Source: Akkermansia sp. (GTDB lineage: Bacteria; Verrucomicrobiota; Verrucomicrobiia; Verrucomicrobiales; Akkermansiaceae). From it: a DNA stretch of 50,999 nucleotides. The DNA lies in assembly GCA_017555025.1 (NCBI GenBank), contig JAFZHC010000014.1, positions 1 to 50,999 on the forward strand, written 5' to 3'. This document shows positions 43,377 to 50,999 of this stretch, piece after piece. The translations under genes were made by a program, and so were the position numbers. How positions within the stretch are numbered: the stretch's first letter is position 1; each line of letters starts with the position of its first letter. Below the pieces are notes generated by a model. The model did no database searches, had not been told where the DNA came from, and saw only the letters and a list, made by a program, of their open reading frames with translations.

Positions 43377-45224
43377 ATGAGTGACACGAAAGAGCAGAGT
43401 TTTTATTCGCTGATACGTCCTTATCTGAAGAAGTATCTGCCATCGCATAAGTGGCCGGTGATTGGAGGTGTGGTGGCCGGTGTGTTGGCGGCTGCGGCTT
43501 CCGGTTTTGGTTTGCCGGTGATTGTGCAGAAGGTGTGCCCGGTTGTATTTGGTACTGTGCCGACTCCGGAGTGGTTGACTGCTTTTCTGGGGCGCTGGTT
43601 TACCCCGGAGGAGATACCGATGGCTACGCTGATTGGTGCCGCCTGCGTCATTCCCGTGGTGATGATGATTCGAGGGCTCGCCACTTACTTGAATTCGTAT
43701 TTGTTATCCCTTGCCGGTTTGGGGTTGATGACTGATTTGCGTACGGATGTGTTTGCCCGCCTGCAATGGCTGTCTTTCTCCTTCCATGACCGTCACCAGC
43801 GAGGTAAATTGATGACGATTGTTATTCAATTTACGCAAAGTTTACAGACGAATCTGGTACATGTATTAAATGATTTGGTAGTTCAACCACTGACGCTGAT
43901 TGCTGCCATGGCGTACCTGATTTATGCAGCGCTTACCAATAATGAGAGTGCTGTGCTTTTGGGTAACCTGCTTATATCCTGCCTCTGCATTCCGCTGGTG
44001 CGTTGGGTGGGTAAATCCGTGCTCAAAAAGATGCGAGCAGCTCTTAAGGAAATGGGCAAAATCACGGAGTCGGTCGAGGAATCATTGGCTGCTCAGCGCG
44101 AGGTGCGTGCCTTTAACCTGGAAGGGCAGCGAGAGGGGATTCTTAGTGCGGTTATTCGCAAGTATAACGGCATCCTCATCCGTGTGGCGGCATGGCAGGG
44201 CGGGCTTTCTCCTGCCATTGAGGTGGTGAGTGCTCTGGCTCTGGCGTACTCCCTCTATCGCGGTGCGGGCGACGGCCTTACTCTGGAGGCATTTACTGCT
44301 ATTGCCACGGCGTTTTATTTCTGTTATGACCCCATCAAGCGATTGGGTACCGTGGCTAACTTGTGCCGTACGATGGAAGTTATGATTGAGGGCATTAACG
44401 GCGTGCTTGAGGCTGTGGATGAAACGCCGGAGCCCGCAAATCCGCTCAGTCTGCCTGCTCCTGTAGCCGGTGCTGTGGATTATGAGAACGTGACCTTTGC
44501 CTACAACGAAGAGAAAACTGTGCTGCGCAATATCAATGTGCACGTTCCCGCCGGTGATGTGGTTGCGCTGGTTGGGCCGAGTGGTTCCGGTAAGACGACG
44601 TTTATTAACCTCATTTGCCGATTCTATGATCCACAGCAGGGTGCTGTGAAAATTGATGGAGTGGATGTACGCGATGTATCGCGTGCCGAACGTACCCGGA
44701 CCATCGGCTTGGTTTCCCAGTTTGCAGCTCTTTTCCATGGCACGATTACCGAAAATATCCGCGTGGGGCGCCCCGGTGCTACCGACGAGGAGGTGCGCAA
44801 AGCCGGTGATTTGGCATGTGTGAGCGAGTTTGCTGACCGCAAGCCCGAAGGGTACGAGCTGGTGTTGGCTGAGGGCGGTGGCGGTTTGTCCGGCGGTCAG
44901 AAGCAACGCGTTTCCATTGCTCGTGCTATTTTGAAAGATGCCCCTATTCTGATTTTGGATGAGGCAACTTCGGCTCTTGATATGAGGAGCGAGGCGGTAA
45001 TTCAGGAGGCTCTGGATAATATGGCCAGTAATCGTACGACATTTATTATTGCTCACCGTTTCAGTACCATCCGTATGGCTCGCCGTATTCTGGTGTTCAA
45101 CGAGGGGCAGATTGTGGCCGATGGCTCTCACCAGGAGCTGTATGATAGCTGTGCGCTGTATCGTTCGCTCTATGATGAGCAGGTGCGCAGCGCTACCGAA
45201 GATAGGAAGGAGACTCTTGTATGA
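43377..45224 (+). CDS. ABC exporter, fused permease-ATPase, first subunit
   Basis: The 615-residue protein has six membrane helices (about 20-320; type I exporter fold as in MsbA) and a nucleotide-binding domain: Walker A GPSGSGKTT (about 403-411), signature LSGGQKQR, Walker B LILDEATSALD and H-loop IIAHRFST. All ATPase motifs are intact. It moves lipids, peptides or drugs out across the inner membrane; the cargo is unknown. The next gene encodes a second half-transporter and overlaps by 4 bp (ATGA), suggesting a heterodimer. ATG 43377 is used; an upstream TTG at 43335 is the -35 box itself. Confidence 0.9.
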   Translation: MSDTKEQSFYSLIRPYLKKYLPSHKWPVIGGVVAGVLAAAASGFGLPVIVQKVCPVVFGTVPTPEWLTAFLGRWFTPEEIPMATLIGAACVIPVVMMIRGLATYLNSYLLSLAGLGLMTDLRTDVFARLQWLSFSFHDRHQRGKLMTIVIQFTQSLQTNLVHVLNDLVVQPLTLIAAMAYLIYAALTNNESAVLLGNLLISCLCIPLVRWVGKSVLKKMRAALKEMGKITESVEESLAAQREVRAFNLEGQREGILSAVIRKYNGILIRVAAWQGGLSPAIEVVSALALAYSLYRGAGDGLTLEAFTAIATAFYFCYDPIKRLGTVANLCRTMEVMIEGINGVLEAVDETPEPANPLSLPAPVAGAVDYENVTFAYNEEKTVLRNINVHVPAGDVVALVGPSGSGKTTFINLICRFYDPQQGAVKIDGVDVRDVSRAERTRTIGLVSQFAALFHGTITENIRVGRPGATDEEVRKAGDLACVSEFADRKPEGYELVLAEGGGGLSGGQKQRVSIARAILKDAPILILDEATSALDMRSEAVIQEALDNMASNRTTFIIAHRFSTIRMARRILVFNEGQIVADGSHQELYDSCALYRSLYDEQVRSATEDRKETLV

Positions 45225-47029
45225 TTAACAGAATGAAAAAGTTCATTGAGCGCTTTTTGCTGCCTCAGATTTTCTGGGTGCTGGCGTCCGTGTTGACCGG
45301 CCTTGTGGCTGCTGCTGCAAGTGGTCTGGGGGTGCCGCTCATGATTAAGTTTGTCTTCCCCGTTGTGTTCCATCAGTCCGGTCAGCCGGAACCTGAGTTG
45401 ATGCAATATGTGCCTCAGCTTGCCGAGATGTCATCCCGTACGGTCTTGCTGCTTGCCTGTGCCAGTCTGCCAGCCATATTTATCGTGCGAGGTCTGGCGA
45501 TGTGGATTAATACGGTGGTGGTGAATGTATTGGGTATTCGCCTGCTGGAAAGTCTGCGCACCGCGGTGTTCCACCATGTGCAGCAGTTGCCGCTTGCTTT
45601 CCTGGAGGGAAAACGCAAGGGCGATATTGTGAGCCGTGTTGTGGCTGATACATCCAAAGTTCAGACGGTGCTTTCTCACGTTTCGAACGATTTGGTGAAG
45701 CAGCCTATTACCTGCGCCTGTGCCTTGTTTGCCTTCATTTGGTTGCTGATTAACAATGGGCGATGGGAGATGGGGCTTGTCATGATTTTTGTCGGTCTTG
45801 CCGCATGGCCGGTCATTAATTTCGGTAAGCGCATTTCGGTTAAGTCGCTGCGTGCTCAGGAAGGTTTGGGTGAGCTGAATACGGTGGTGCAACAGAACCT
45901 TGAAACTCAGCGTGAGGTGCGAGCCTACGCGATGGAGGAGCGACAGATTGAGAGCTTTGAACAGGCTTCAGCCCATTATTGCCGCAATACTGTTAAGCTG
46001 GTGAAGTACCAGCGAGCCATCATTCCGATTATGGAGACCGTGACGGCGCTTGCTTTGTCGTTCCTGCTGGTGACGGGTAGTCTTTTCGGGATGTCGCTGG
46101 ACGGCTTCATGGCTTTGGCTGCTGCTATGTTCTTTGCTTTCGATTCCATGAAGCGTGCCGGCATGGCATTCAACCGTTTTAATGAAGCACAGGGGCCGAT
46201 GCAGCGCCTTGCAGACATTCTGGATGAACCCAACGACATTGACGACCCGGAGAATCCGCTGACGATGCCGGAGCGCGTGAAAGGTGATATTACGTTCCGT
46301 AACGTCACATTTGCCTACGATGGTTGCAAACCGGTCTTGCGTGATGTGAACGTCAGCATTCCGGCCGGTCAGATTGTTGGTTTGGTGGGGCCTAGTGGTG
46401 CCGGTAAAACGACGTTTGCCAGCTTGATTCCTCGTTTTTATGAGGTGACGGAGGGGTCTGTTCTGATTGACGGTATGGATGTGCGCGATGTGACCCGCCA
46501 CGACCTGCGAGAGCAGTTGGCAATTGTAGGTCAGCAGGCTCTGTTGTTTGCCGGTACTATCCGCGAGAATATCGCACTAGGGCGTGAGGGCGCTACGGAG
46601 GAGGAAATCAACGTCGCGGCGGATGCCGCCCGCGTGTCAGCTTTCCTTGATTCGCAGCCTCAGGGTATGGATACGGTGCTGGGGCAGGGGGGCTCCGGGC
46701 TTTCCGGTGGTCAGCGTCAGCGTGTGGCTATTGCCCGTGCTTTTGTGAAAGATGCTCCCATCCTGATTCTGGATGAGGCTACCGCTTCTCTGGATGCTGA
46801 AAGTGAGAAAGAAATCCAACAAGAGCTTGATTCTCTGGCTCAGGGACGTACCACGCTGATTGTGGCGCATCGCTTCAGCACGTTGAGAAATGCTCACCGC
46901 ATTCTGGTGTTTGACCATGGGCGCATTGTGGGTGATGGCTCGCATGCTGAGCTGTATGAATCCTGCCCGCTGTACCGTGAACTTTATGACCGCCAGGGGG
47001 CGGTAGCTCCCCATGAAAATGAAGCCTGA
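45221..47029 (+). CDS. ABC exporter, fused permease-ATPase, second subunit
   Basis: The 602-residue protein mirrors its neighbour: six membrane helices, then Walker A GPSGAGKTT, signature LSGGQRQR, Walker B LILDEATASLD and H-loop IVAHRFST. Both subunits keep consensus ATP sites, so either subunit could hydrolyse ATP; this is not the asymmetric TM287/288 type with a degenerate site. The start overlaps the upstream stop (ATGA). The downstream unknown gene starts inside its last codons, so the four genes 43377-49817 form one translationally coupled operon. Confidence 0.9.
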   Translation: MINRMKKFIERFLLPQIFWVLASVLTGLVAAAASGLGVPLMIKFVFPVVFHQSGQPEPELMQYVPQLAEMSSRTVLLLACASLPAIFIVRGLAMWINTVVVNVLGIRLLESLRTAVFHHVQQLPLAFLEGKRKGDIVSRVVADTSKVQTVLSHVSNDLVKQPITCACALFAFIWLLINNGRWEMGLVMIFVGLAAWPVINFGKRISVKSLRAQEGLGELNTVVQQNLETQREVRAYAMEERQIESFEQASAHYCRNTVKLVKYQRAIIPIMETVTALALSFLLVTGSLFGMSLDGFMALAAAMFFAFDSMKRAGMAFNRFNEAQGPMQRLADILDEPNDIDDPENPLTMPERVKGDITFRNVTFAYDGCKPVLRDVNVSIPAGQIVGLVGPSGAGKTTFASLIPRFYEVTEGSVLIDGMDVRDVTRHDLREQLAIVGQQALLFAGTIRENIALGREGATEEEINVAADAARVSAFLDSQPQGMDTVLGQGGSGLSGGQRQRVAIARAFVKDAPILILDEATASLDAESEKEIQQELDSLAQGRTTLIVAHRFSTLRNAHRILVFDHGRIVGDGSHAELYESCPLYRELYDRQGAVAPHENEA

Positions 47030-48992
47030 AATGACTGTTATTCTGCGCTCTGAGGGGGCTGAGGCCGTTGCTCAGATGTCTAAGCGTAGCAGTAGTGTGC
47101 TGCTGGCTGAGTGTGAGCTTCAGCTGGAGTCGCACCTGCGCCATTGTGGCTGTGTGCACGTGCGCCGCGTAGCGGAGATTTCGCGCTCCGAAGCTGAGCA
47201 TGCTGCTCATTTTACAGCTCATATTGAGGGGGCGCCGGCTCTGGTGTATGTGCTGAGTGTGTGGGGTATGGCGGCGCCGGCTGCATTGAGTGCTGCTCAG
47301 GCTCAGTACGCTGCGGCACAAACCGGGTATGATGTTTACGTGCTGCCTTGTCTGGTTCAGCATACCGGCGCGGAGCGCTCTCGCTGTGTGGCGCTGCCGC
47401 TTGTGGCTGTGCGCCGCAAGGATGCCTGGTTGGCTGAGGCCGAAGCGGCGCAGTATTTGCCGGTGTCGTTAAGAACGAGTTTGCAGCAGCCGATGCCCTG
47501 TGGCGCCTGGTATCTCAAACGCCGTAATCTGGTGCGAGAGGTCGCTAACCATGGGCAGTTGATATATCCGCTGGTGCGTGGGTTTGCTCATGCTCGCCAT
47601 TTACCCGAAGGGGTGGAGATGCGCGGCTCCGGCACGGAAAGCCCCTTAATGTTGGTGCTGACGGAGGGGCGGGCGGCCGGTCGTATTCAGCTCAGCTATG
47701 GCGATTTTTATGCGGCGGAAAATGCCGTTAATGAACTGGTGGTAAAGGCTGTTTGTGATGAGGGCGTTGCTCCGTTTGTGCAACTTATTGCCGATGATGG
47801 TCGTGAATATCGCGCGATTTGTGCGGAATTGCGAATGTTCCCTGAGCACATGTGGGAGGGGCGGCGCTTTATGTGGTCGCTCAACATGCTCTGCAATCAT
47901 GTGACTATGCTGGGGAAGGAGGAGTTCCCCGTGGCGGAGGTATGCGACAACAGCCTGTATGCCGTGGTTGAGAGTGTTGACCGCAGCTCTTTCTGCGGAT
48001 TGCCGCTCTGCCATATTGTGGCTCGCTCCGGCTCTCAGCTGGTGAATGTATATGCCGCTGTGTACGATGCCGAGGCTCCTCTGCCGGAGCCCGGTGAGCG
48101 ATTCTGTGCCAGCGGTACTCTCTATGCTGCGCCTGATGCTCTCGTTAAGAAAGCCCCGCAGATTATTCCCGTTGAGTTTGAAGAGACTCCGTCGGATGAG
48201 GTGGTGAGCGCCGCAGTACAGCCTGCCGCCGATATGATGCCGCACAGTCTTTCTCTGGCTGTTGTGGCCGGGGCTCTGTCTGCCGCCGGCTATGAGCGGA
48301 TTGCCGATTTTAAACCTCTTTTCCGAAATGGTTTGCCTGAGTTCCGCGTGCGTCGCGCCGGAGGGCGCCAAATGTTGGTGTTTGTGGATTGCATCGTAAA
48401 TCAGCTTCCTGATAAGCGGGGCTATATGCGTTATGCTCCTGATTGCTACCCGACCTTTGTGGATAGAGTTTCTCCCGAAAATCAGCCGGCAGATGTTCTC
48501 TTTGTTACGGTGAAGCTGGTGGCTGACGGTGACGGTTATCGCGTGGCTCTGGAACAACATGGCGCTGATGTGCCTGGGCTTAAAGCTTGCGAGTACATCA
48601 GTTGTACAGAAGCCGGTGAGTTGGATGAGTTGCAGGCGGTTCGCGTTTTCGGGGAGATGATGTTCACTCATAATTTTACTGCTATATTGCCCTTGCTGCG
48701 TGAAGATGTGCTCTACGAGAGCGAGACCGCCGGGCTGAGCTTCGGCAGCAAGATGGACTTATTGCGCCACTTCCGCAGTTGCTTTGATAATTGGCGCCGT
48801 CGTGATGAACTGAAAAATCTGAAGTTCCTTCTTTCATCGGTTTGTGTGGGTGAGGTGCGCCGTCCTTGCGTACTTGCCTGCCAGCATAGCGAAATCATAT
48901 CTGCCACCATATTGGATGTGAAGGAGGGAAGAATTACCTCTATTCGCTCCCTTGCCGGTGATGTGCTGGATACTCTGAAGCCTATTGAATAA
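47013..48992 (+). CDS. large protein of unknown function with a possible NTF2/SnoaL-like C-terminal domain
   Basis: The 659-residue product has no signal peptide or membrane helix, so it is cytoplasmic. It is rich in Ala, Cys and Val and has several beta-type stretches. The last 120 residues (LREDVLYESETAGLSFGSK, LLRHFRSCFDNW, ILDVKEGRITSIRSL) resemble an NTF2/SnoaL-like cone fold by pattern only. I recognise nothing in the first 500 residues. ATG 47013 overlaps the ABC subunit's stop by 17 bp; ATG 47031 is an alternative. Tight coupling to the exporter suggests it handles cargo or regulates transport, but this is inference. Confidence 0.65.
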   Translation: MKMKPEMTVILRSEGAEAVAQMSKRSSSVLLAECELQLESHLRHCGCVHVRRVAEISRSEAEHAAHFTAHIEGAPALVYVLSVWGMAAPAALSAAQAQYAAAQTGYDVYVLPCLVQHTGAERSRCVALPLVAVRRKDAWLAEAEAAQYLPVSLRTSLQQPMPCGAWYLKRRNLVREVANHGQLIYPLVRGFAHARHLPEGVEMRGSGTESPLMLVLTEGRAAGRIQLSYGDFYAAENAVNELVVKAVCDEGVAPFVQLIADDGREYRAICAELRMFPEHMWEGRRFMWSLNMLCNHVTMLGKEEFPVAEVCDNSLYAVVESVDRSSFCGLPLCHIVARSGSQLVNVYAAVYDAEAPLPEPGERFCASGTLYAAPDALVKKAPQIIPVEFEETPSDEVVSAAVQPAADMMPHSLSLAVVAGALSAAGYERIADFKPLFRNGLPEFRVRRAGGRQMLVFVDCIVNQLPDKRGYMRYAPDCYPTFVDRVSPENQPADVLFVTVKLVADGDGYRVALEQHGADVPGLKACEYISCTEAGELDELQAVRVFGEMMFTHNFTAILPLLREDVLYESETAGLSFGSKMDLLRHFRSCFDNWRRRDELKNLKFLLSSVCVGEVRRPCVLACQHSEIISATILDVKEGRITSIRSLAGDVLDTLKPIE

Positions 48993-48995
48993 ATA

Positions 48996-49817
48996 ATGAT
49001 GAATATTCCTCCGTTTTGGGTGCGTGAGCGTCGAGAGATTTTAGGGCGCCGTATTCGTTTGCGTGGCTTGTCGCACCATTCTCAGCAGGAAGCCGAAGAA
49101 TTGATGGCAGAACGAGCCCGCATGTGGCATGATTTTCTGAGCGGAGTCGGCTCAGCGGACAGAGCTGAGGCGTTTCGTGCCGGTTTGCGGCAGCTGGATG
49201 CTTGCTCAGAGCCGTATAGTGCAGCTATTCTCGAGCCGATTGAGCAACAGCCGGATGCTCATAATATCATTACTCGCAATCGCTACGGTTGCCGTGTGCT
49301 CAACACGGTAAGTCTGTGTTTTGTGGATGTGGACCGATTTCGTGGCGGTTTCTGGTCTTCATTGTTCGGAGGGCGTAGCAAGGAAGGTGCGCTGCTTGCA
49401 CAGGCGCTTAGAGCTCTTTGTGAAAAAGATTCCGGCCTTTCGGCTCGTTTGTACAAAACGGCTCATGGCTGGCGGGTAATACTGAAAGGGGAGGGGCTGA
49501 CGATTGGCTCTGCCAGAGAAGACGAATTGTTTGCAGCTCTGCAGGCCGACCCGATGTATACTAAGTTGTGCCGTAGTCAGCGTTGCTGGCGTGCTCGCTT
49601 ATCACCCAAACCTTTTTACCGAGGCCTAAAGCGTTATCCCTTGCCTCAACATGCCGGCGAGAGAGCTGATGAATGGATTGCAGCCTATGAAAAGGCTACG
49701 TCCGGCTTAGCTGTTTGCCGACTGGTGGACTGTTTCGGGCCGACTTTGCGAGACCCCATGGTAGAATTGCATGATGCTGAAACTCAGGCTTTGAAACCTG
49801 ATATGGAGCTGGCTTAA
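48996..49817 (+). CDS. protein of unknown function, possibly of a primase-like (AEP) fold
   Basis: The 273-residue protein starts 3 bp after the upstream stop (ATG 48996, or 48999). An internal block contains VLNTVSLCFVDVDRF (about 100-115), LYKTAHGWRVILKGE (about 152-166), ADPMYTKLCRSQRCWRARL and SPKPFYRG. I have the impression that this pattern recurs in uncharacterised bacterial proteins. The acidic FVDVD strand and later basic segment are compatible with an archaeo-eukaryotic primase-like fold, but this is a weak inference. It is the last gene of the ABC operon and its stop shares a TTAA with the convergent dusB stop. Confidence 0.6.
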   Translation: MMNIPPFWVRERREILGRRIRLRGLSHHSQQEAEELMAERARMWHDFLSGVGSADRAEAFRAGLRQLDACSEPYSAAILEPIEQQPDAHNIITRNRYGCRVLNTVSLCFVDVDRFRGGFWSSLFGGRSKEGALLAQALRALCEKDSGLSARLYKTAHGWRVILKGEGLTIGSAREDELFAALQADPMYTKLCRSQRCWRARLSPKPFYRGLKRYPLPQHAGERADEWIAAYEKATSGLAVCRLVDCFGPTLRDPMVELHDAETQALKPDMELA

Positions 49818-50797
49818 CTGAGGGCTCTCAGCGGTGCAAGCATCTCCAGCAGTTCATCGTATGAAGAAACTCTCGATAGTGCCGGGCGCAGTGGTTTAGT
49901 GCCCGGTATACCCTTGGCATAGGCCAGTAGCCGTGCACGCATGGCTCTCATGGTTAAGAGTTCATTTCCGTAATGGCCGCTATCTACGGCCATGCGTGTG
50001 TGGCGCAGCATGAAATCAAGCTTTTCGTTGCCGGTCGGCTCAGGGGGAATGGTGCCGTTGCGAAGATAACTTTTGGCGCGGGCAAAGAGCCAAGGGGCAT
50101 TCATGGCGGCGCGACCAATCATAACACCGGCTACAGCCGTGTGTTCTTTGGCTCGTTGAACATCCTGCGGTGTGGTGATATCACCATTGCCTATCACCGG
50201 AATTTGTACGGAACGCGCACAGGTGTCAATCATCTCCCAATCAGCTTTTCCCCCATATTGCTGAGAGCGGGTGCGGCCGTGAATGGCAATGGCCTGCACG
50301 CCGGCATCCTGCAAGCGCAGTACGGCTTCGGGGGCGCAGATGCTTTGAGCATCCCAACCAATTCGGATTTTAGTGGTTACCGGACAATCGTCCCCCAGCT
50401 CCTTAACAACAGCTGCTGCAATGCGTTGTAATAGGGGTAAATCTTTCAGCAGGGAAGAACCGCCGTTCTTGCCCACCACTTTGGGTACCGGACAGCCGGC
50501 ATTGATGTCGAGAAAGTCGGGTTGCATGGCATCTACAATAATGCGGGCGGCAGCTGCGGCATGCTCGGGGTTAGAACCAAAAATCTGAATACCCAGAGGG
50601 CGGTGTTGTTGCTCAAACTCGACGTAGCGATGGTTACGCTGCCAAGCTTGCAATACACCCTCAGCAGAGACGAACTCTGTTACCATGACATCAGCCCCGG
50701 CTTCTTTGCACAACGTGCGGAAAATCGGGTCTGTTACCCCGGCCATCGGGGCAAGGTAGAGGGGAAATTGTTGATGTTCGAACCACGACAGCGCCAT
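49814..50797 (-). CDS. dusB: tRNA-dihydrouridine synthase (DusB family)
   Basis: Dus enzymes reduce uridine to dihydrouridine in tRNA D-loops using FMN and NADPH. The 327-residue protein has the TIM barrel start LYLAPMAGVTDPIFR, the catalytic Cys in DINAGCPVPKVVGKNGGSSLL (motif INAGCPVPK, about residue 100), VTTKIRIGWD, AIHGRTRSQQYGGKADW, GNGDITTPQD and GVMIGRAAMNAPW. It fits DusB best. It is a single gene with a leaderless promoter and converges on the ABC operon. Confidence 0.93.
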   Translation of the reverse strand: MALSWFEHQQFPLYLAPMAGVTDPIFRTLCKEAGADVMVTEFVSAEGVLQAWQRNHRYVEFEQQHRPLGIQIFGSNPEHAAAAARIIVDAMQPDFLDINAGCPVPKVVGKNGGSSLLKDLPLLQRIAAAVVKELGDDCPVTTKIRIGWDAQSICAPEAVLRLQDAGVQAIAIHGRTRSQQYGGKADWEMIDTCARSVQIPVIGNGDITTPQDVQRAKEHTAVAGVMIGRAAMNAPWLFARAKSYLRNGTIPPEPTGNEKLDFMLRHTRMAVDSGHYGNELLTMRAMRARLLAYAKGIPGTKPLRPALSRVSSYDELLEMLAPLRALS

Positions 50798-50803
50798 GTG
50801 CGC

Positions 50804-50832
50804 ATGCTATCACATGGCGCCTTTTCCTGCAA
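50804..50832 (-). promoter_or_regulatory. promoter of dusB
   Basis: Minus strand: TTGCAG (50832-50827), a 17-bp spacer and TAGCAT (50809-50804). ATG 50797 follows after 6 bp. Confidence 0.65.
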
Positions 50833-50999
50833 GTCTGAATGTTGCCTTTTTGGTATTTCGGCTCTTTTTCAGATTTGCTGATGAATGGGGATTAACTTTA
50901 GTCTCAGAAAAGGGTGCCGGAGGAAAAAGGATTGCCTTAATTTGTTAAAAAGATAGGTAGAGTCACCTAGCCCACACGAGCGAGACATGATGCGTTTAA

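Noticed and set aside
50987..50999. Start of a plus-strand gene at the right edge (ATG ATG CGT TTA)
   Set aside because: Only four codons are visible and no convincing promoter at the expected spacing was found.

Overview
The window comes from a free-living Gram-negative bacterium, most likely a Verrucomicrobiota member close to the mucin-degrading Akkermansiaceae. This is inferred from gene content and protein style; no database search was possible. The clues are LPS genes (kdsD, a GT25 glycosyltransferase, sugar-nucleotide enzymes), murein recycling (mpl), a secreted GH20 hexosaminidase, a sialic-acid catabolic operon, the long PurF type shared with Bacteroidetes-like lineages, ECF sigma factors, and an almost complete lack of Shine-Dalgarno sequences. 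Coding density is high. No insertion sequence, prophage or CRISPR array was seen.

Layout. 1-1342: a truncated Fic gene behind three tandem 41-bp operator-like repeats, then tRNA-Val. 1459-3972: carA-purA. 4041-5391: three small envelope proteins. 5400-8295: a sugar-nucleotide/surface-glycan operon. 8358-11151: thrS-infC. 11174-12435: a PrsW-type membrane protease, convergent with an ECF sigma-umuD pair (12274-13471). 13557-16526: purM-purF. 16579-24690: a second ECF sigma factor, two proteins of unknown role, rlmI, a duplicated NodB-type deacetylase, mpl and a lipoprotein. 24847-30224: gyrB-gyrA. 30292-34495: GH20 hexosaminidase, a TIM-barrel isomerase and a secreted unknown. 34519-39925: a five-gene minus-strand operon nanA-epimerase-PFK paralogue-DacA-like lipoprotein-PFK. 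40066-41578: kdsD and rpsF. 41640-43303: a deoxycytidylate-type deaminase and a radical SAM/SPASM protein. 43335-49817: a two-subunit ABC exporter followed by two unknown proteins. 49814-50832: dusB.

Two themes stand out. First, several intact, well-conserved genes have lost exactly their catalytic residues. CarA lacks the Cys-His-Glu glutaminase triad. PurF lacks the N-terminal Cys and the glutamine-binding Arg. The second phosphofructokinase has Asn for both catalytic aspartates. The DacA-like lipoprotein lacks all three penicillin-binding motifs. The N-terminal half of the deacetylase lacks its metal-binding Asp pair. The CarA and PurF losses together suggest pyrimidine/arginine and purine synthesis fed by free ammonia. 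The PFK pair suggests a catalytic plus regulatory subunit arrangement.

Second, recognisable sigma70-like promoters (TTGNNN, 16-18 bp, TANNNT-like) repeatedly end only 6-9 bp before a start codon. Many transcripts should therefore be leaderless. This architecture was used to choose several starts, for example GTG 32531. The gyrB promoter is a special case: its whole 16-bp spacer is a perfect alternating purine-pyrimidine palindrome, which would suit supercoiling-dependent control of gyrase.
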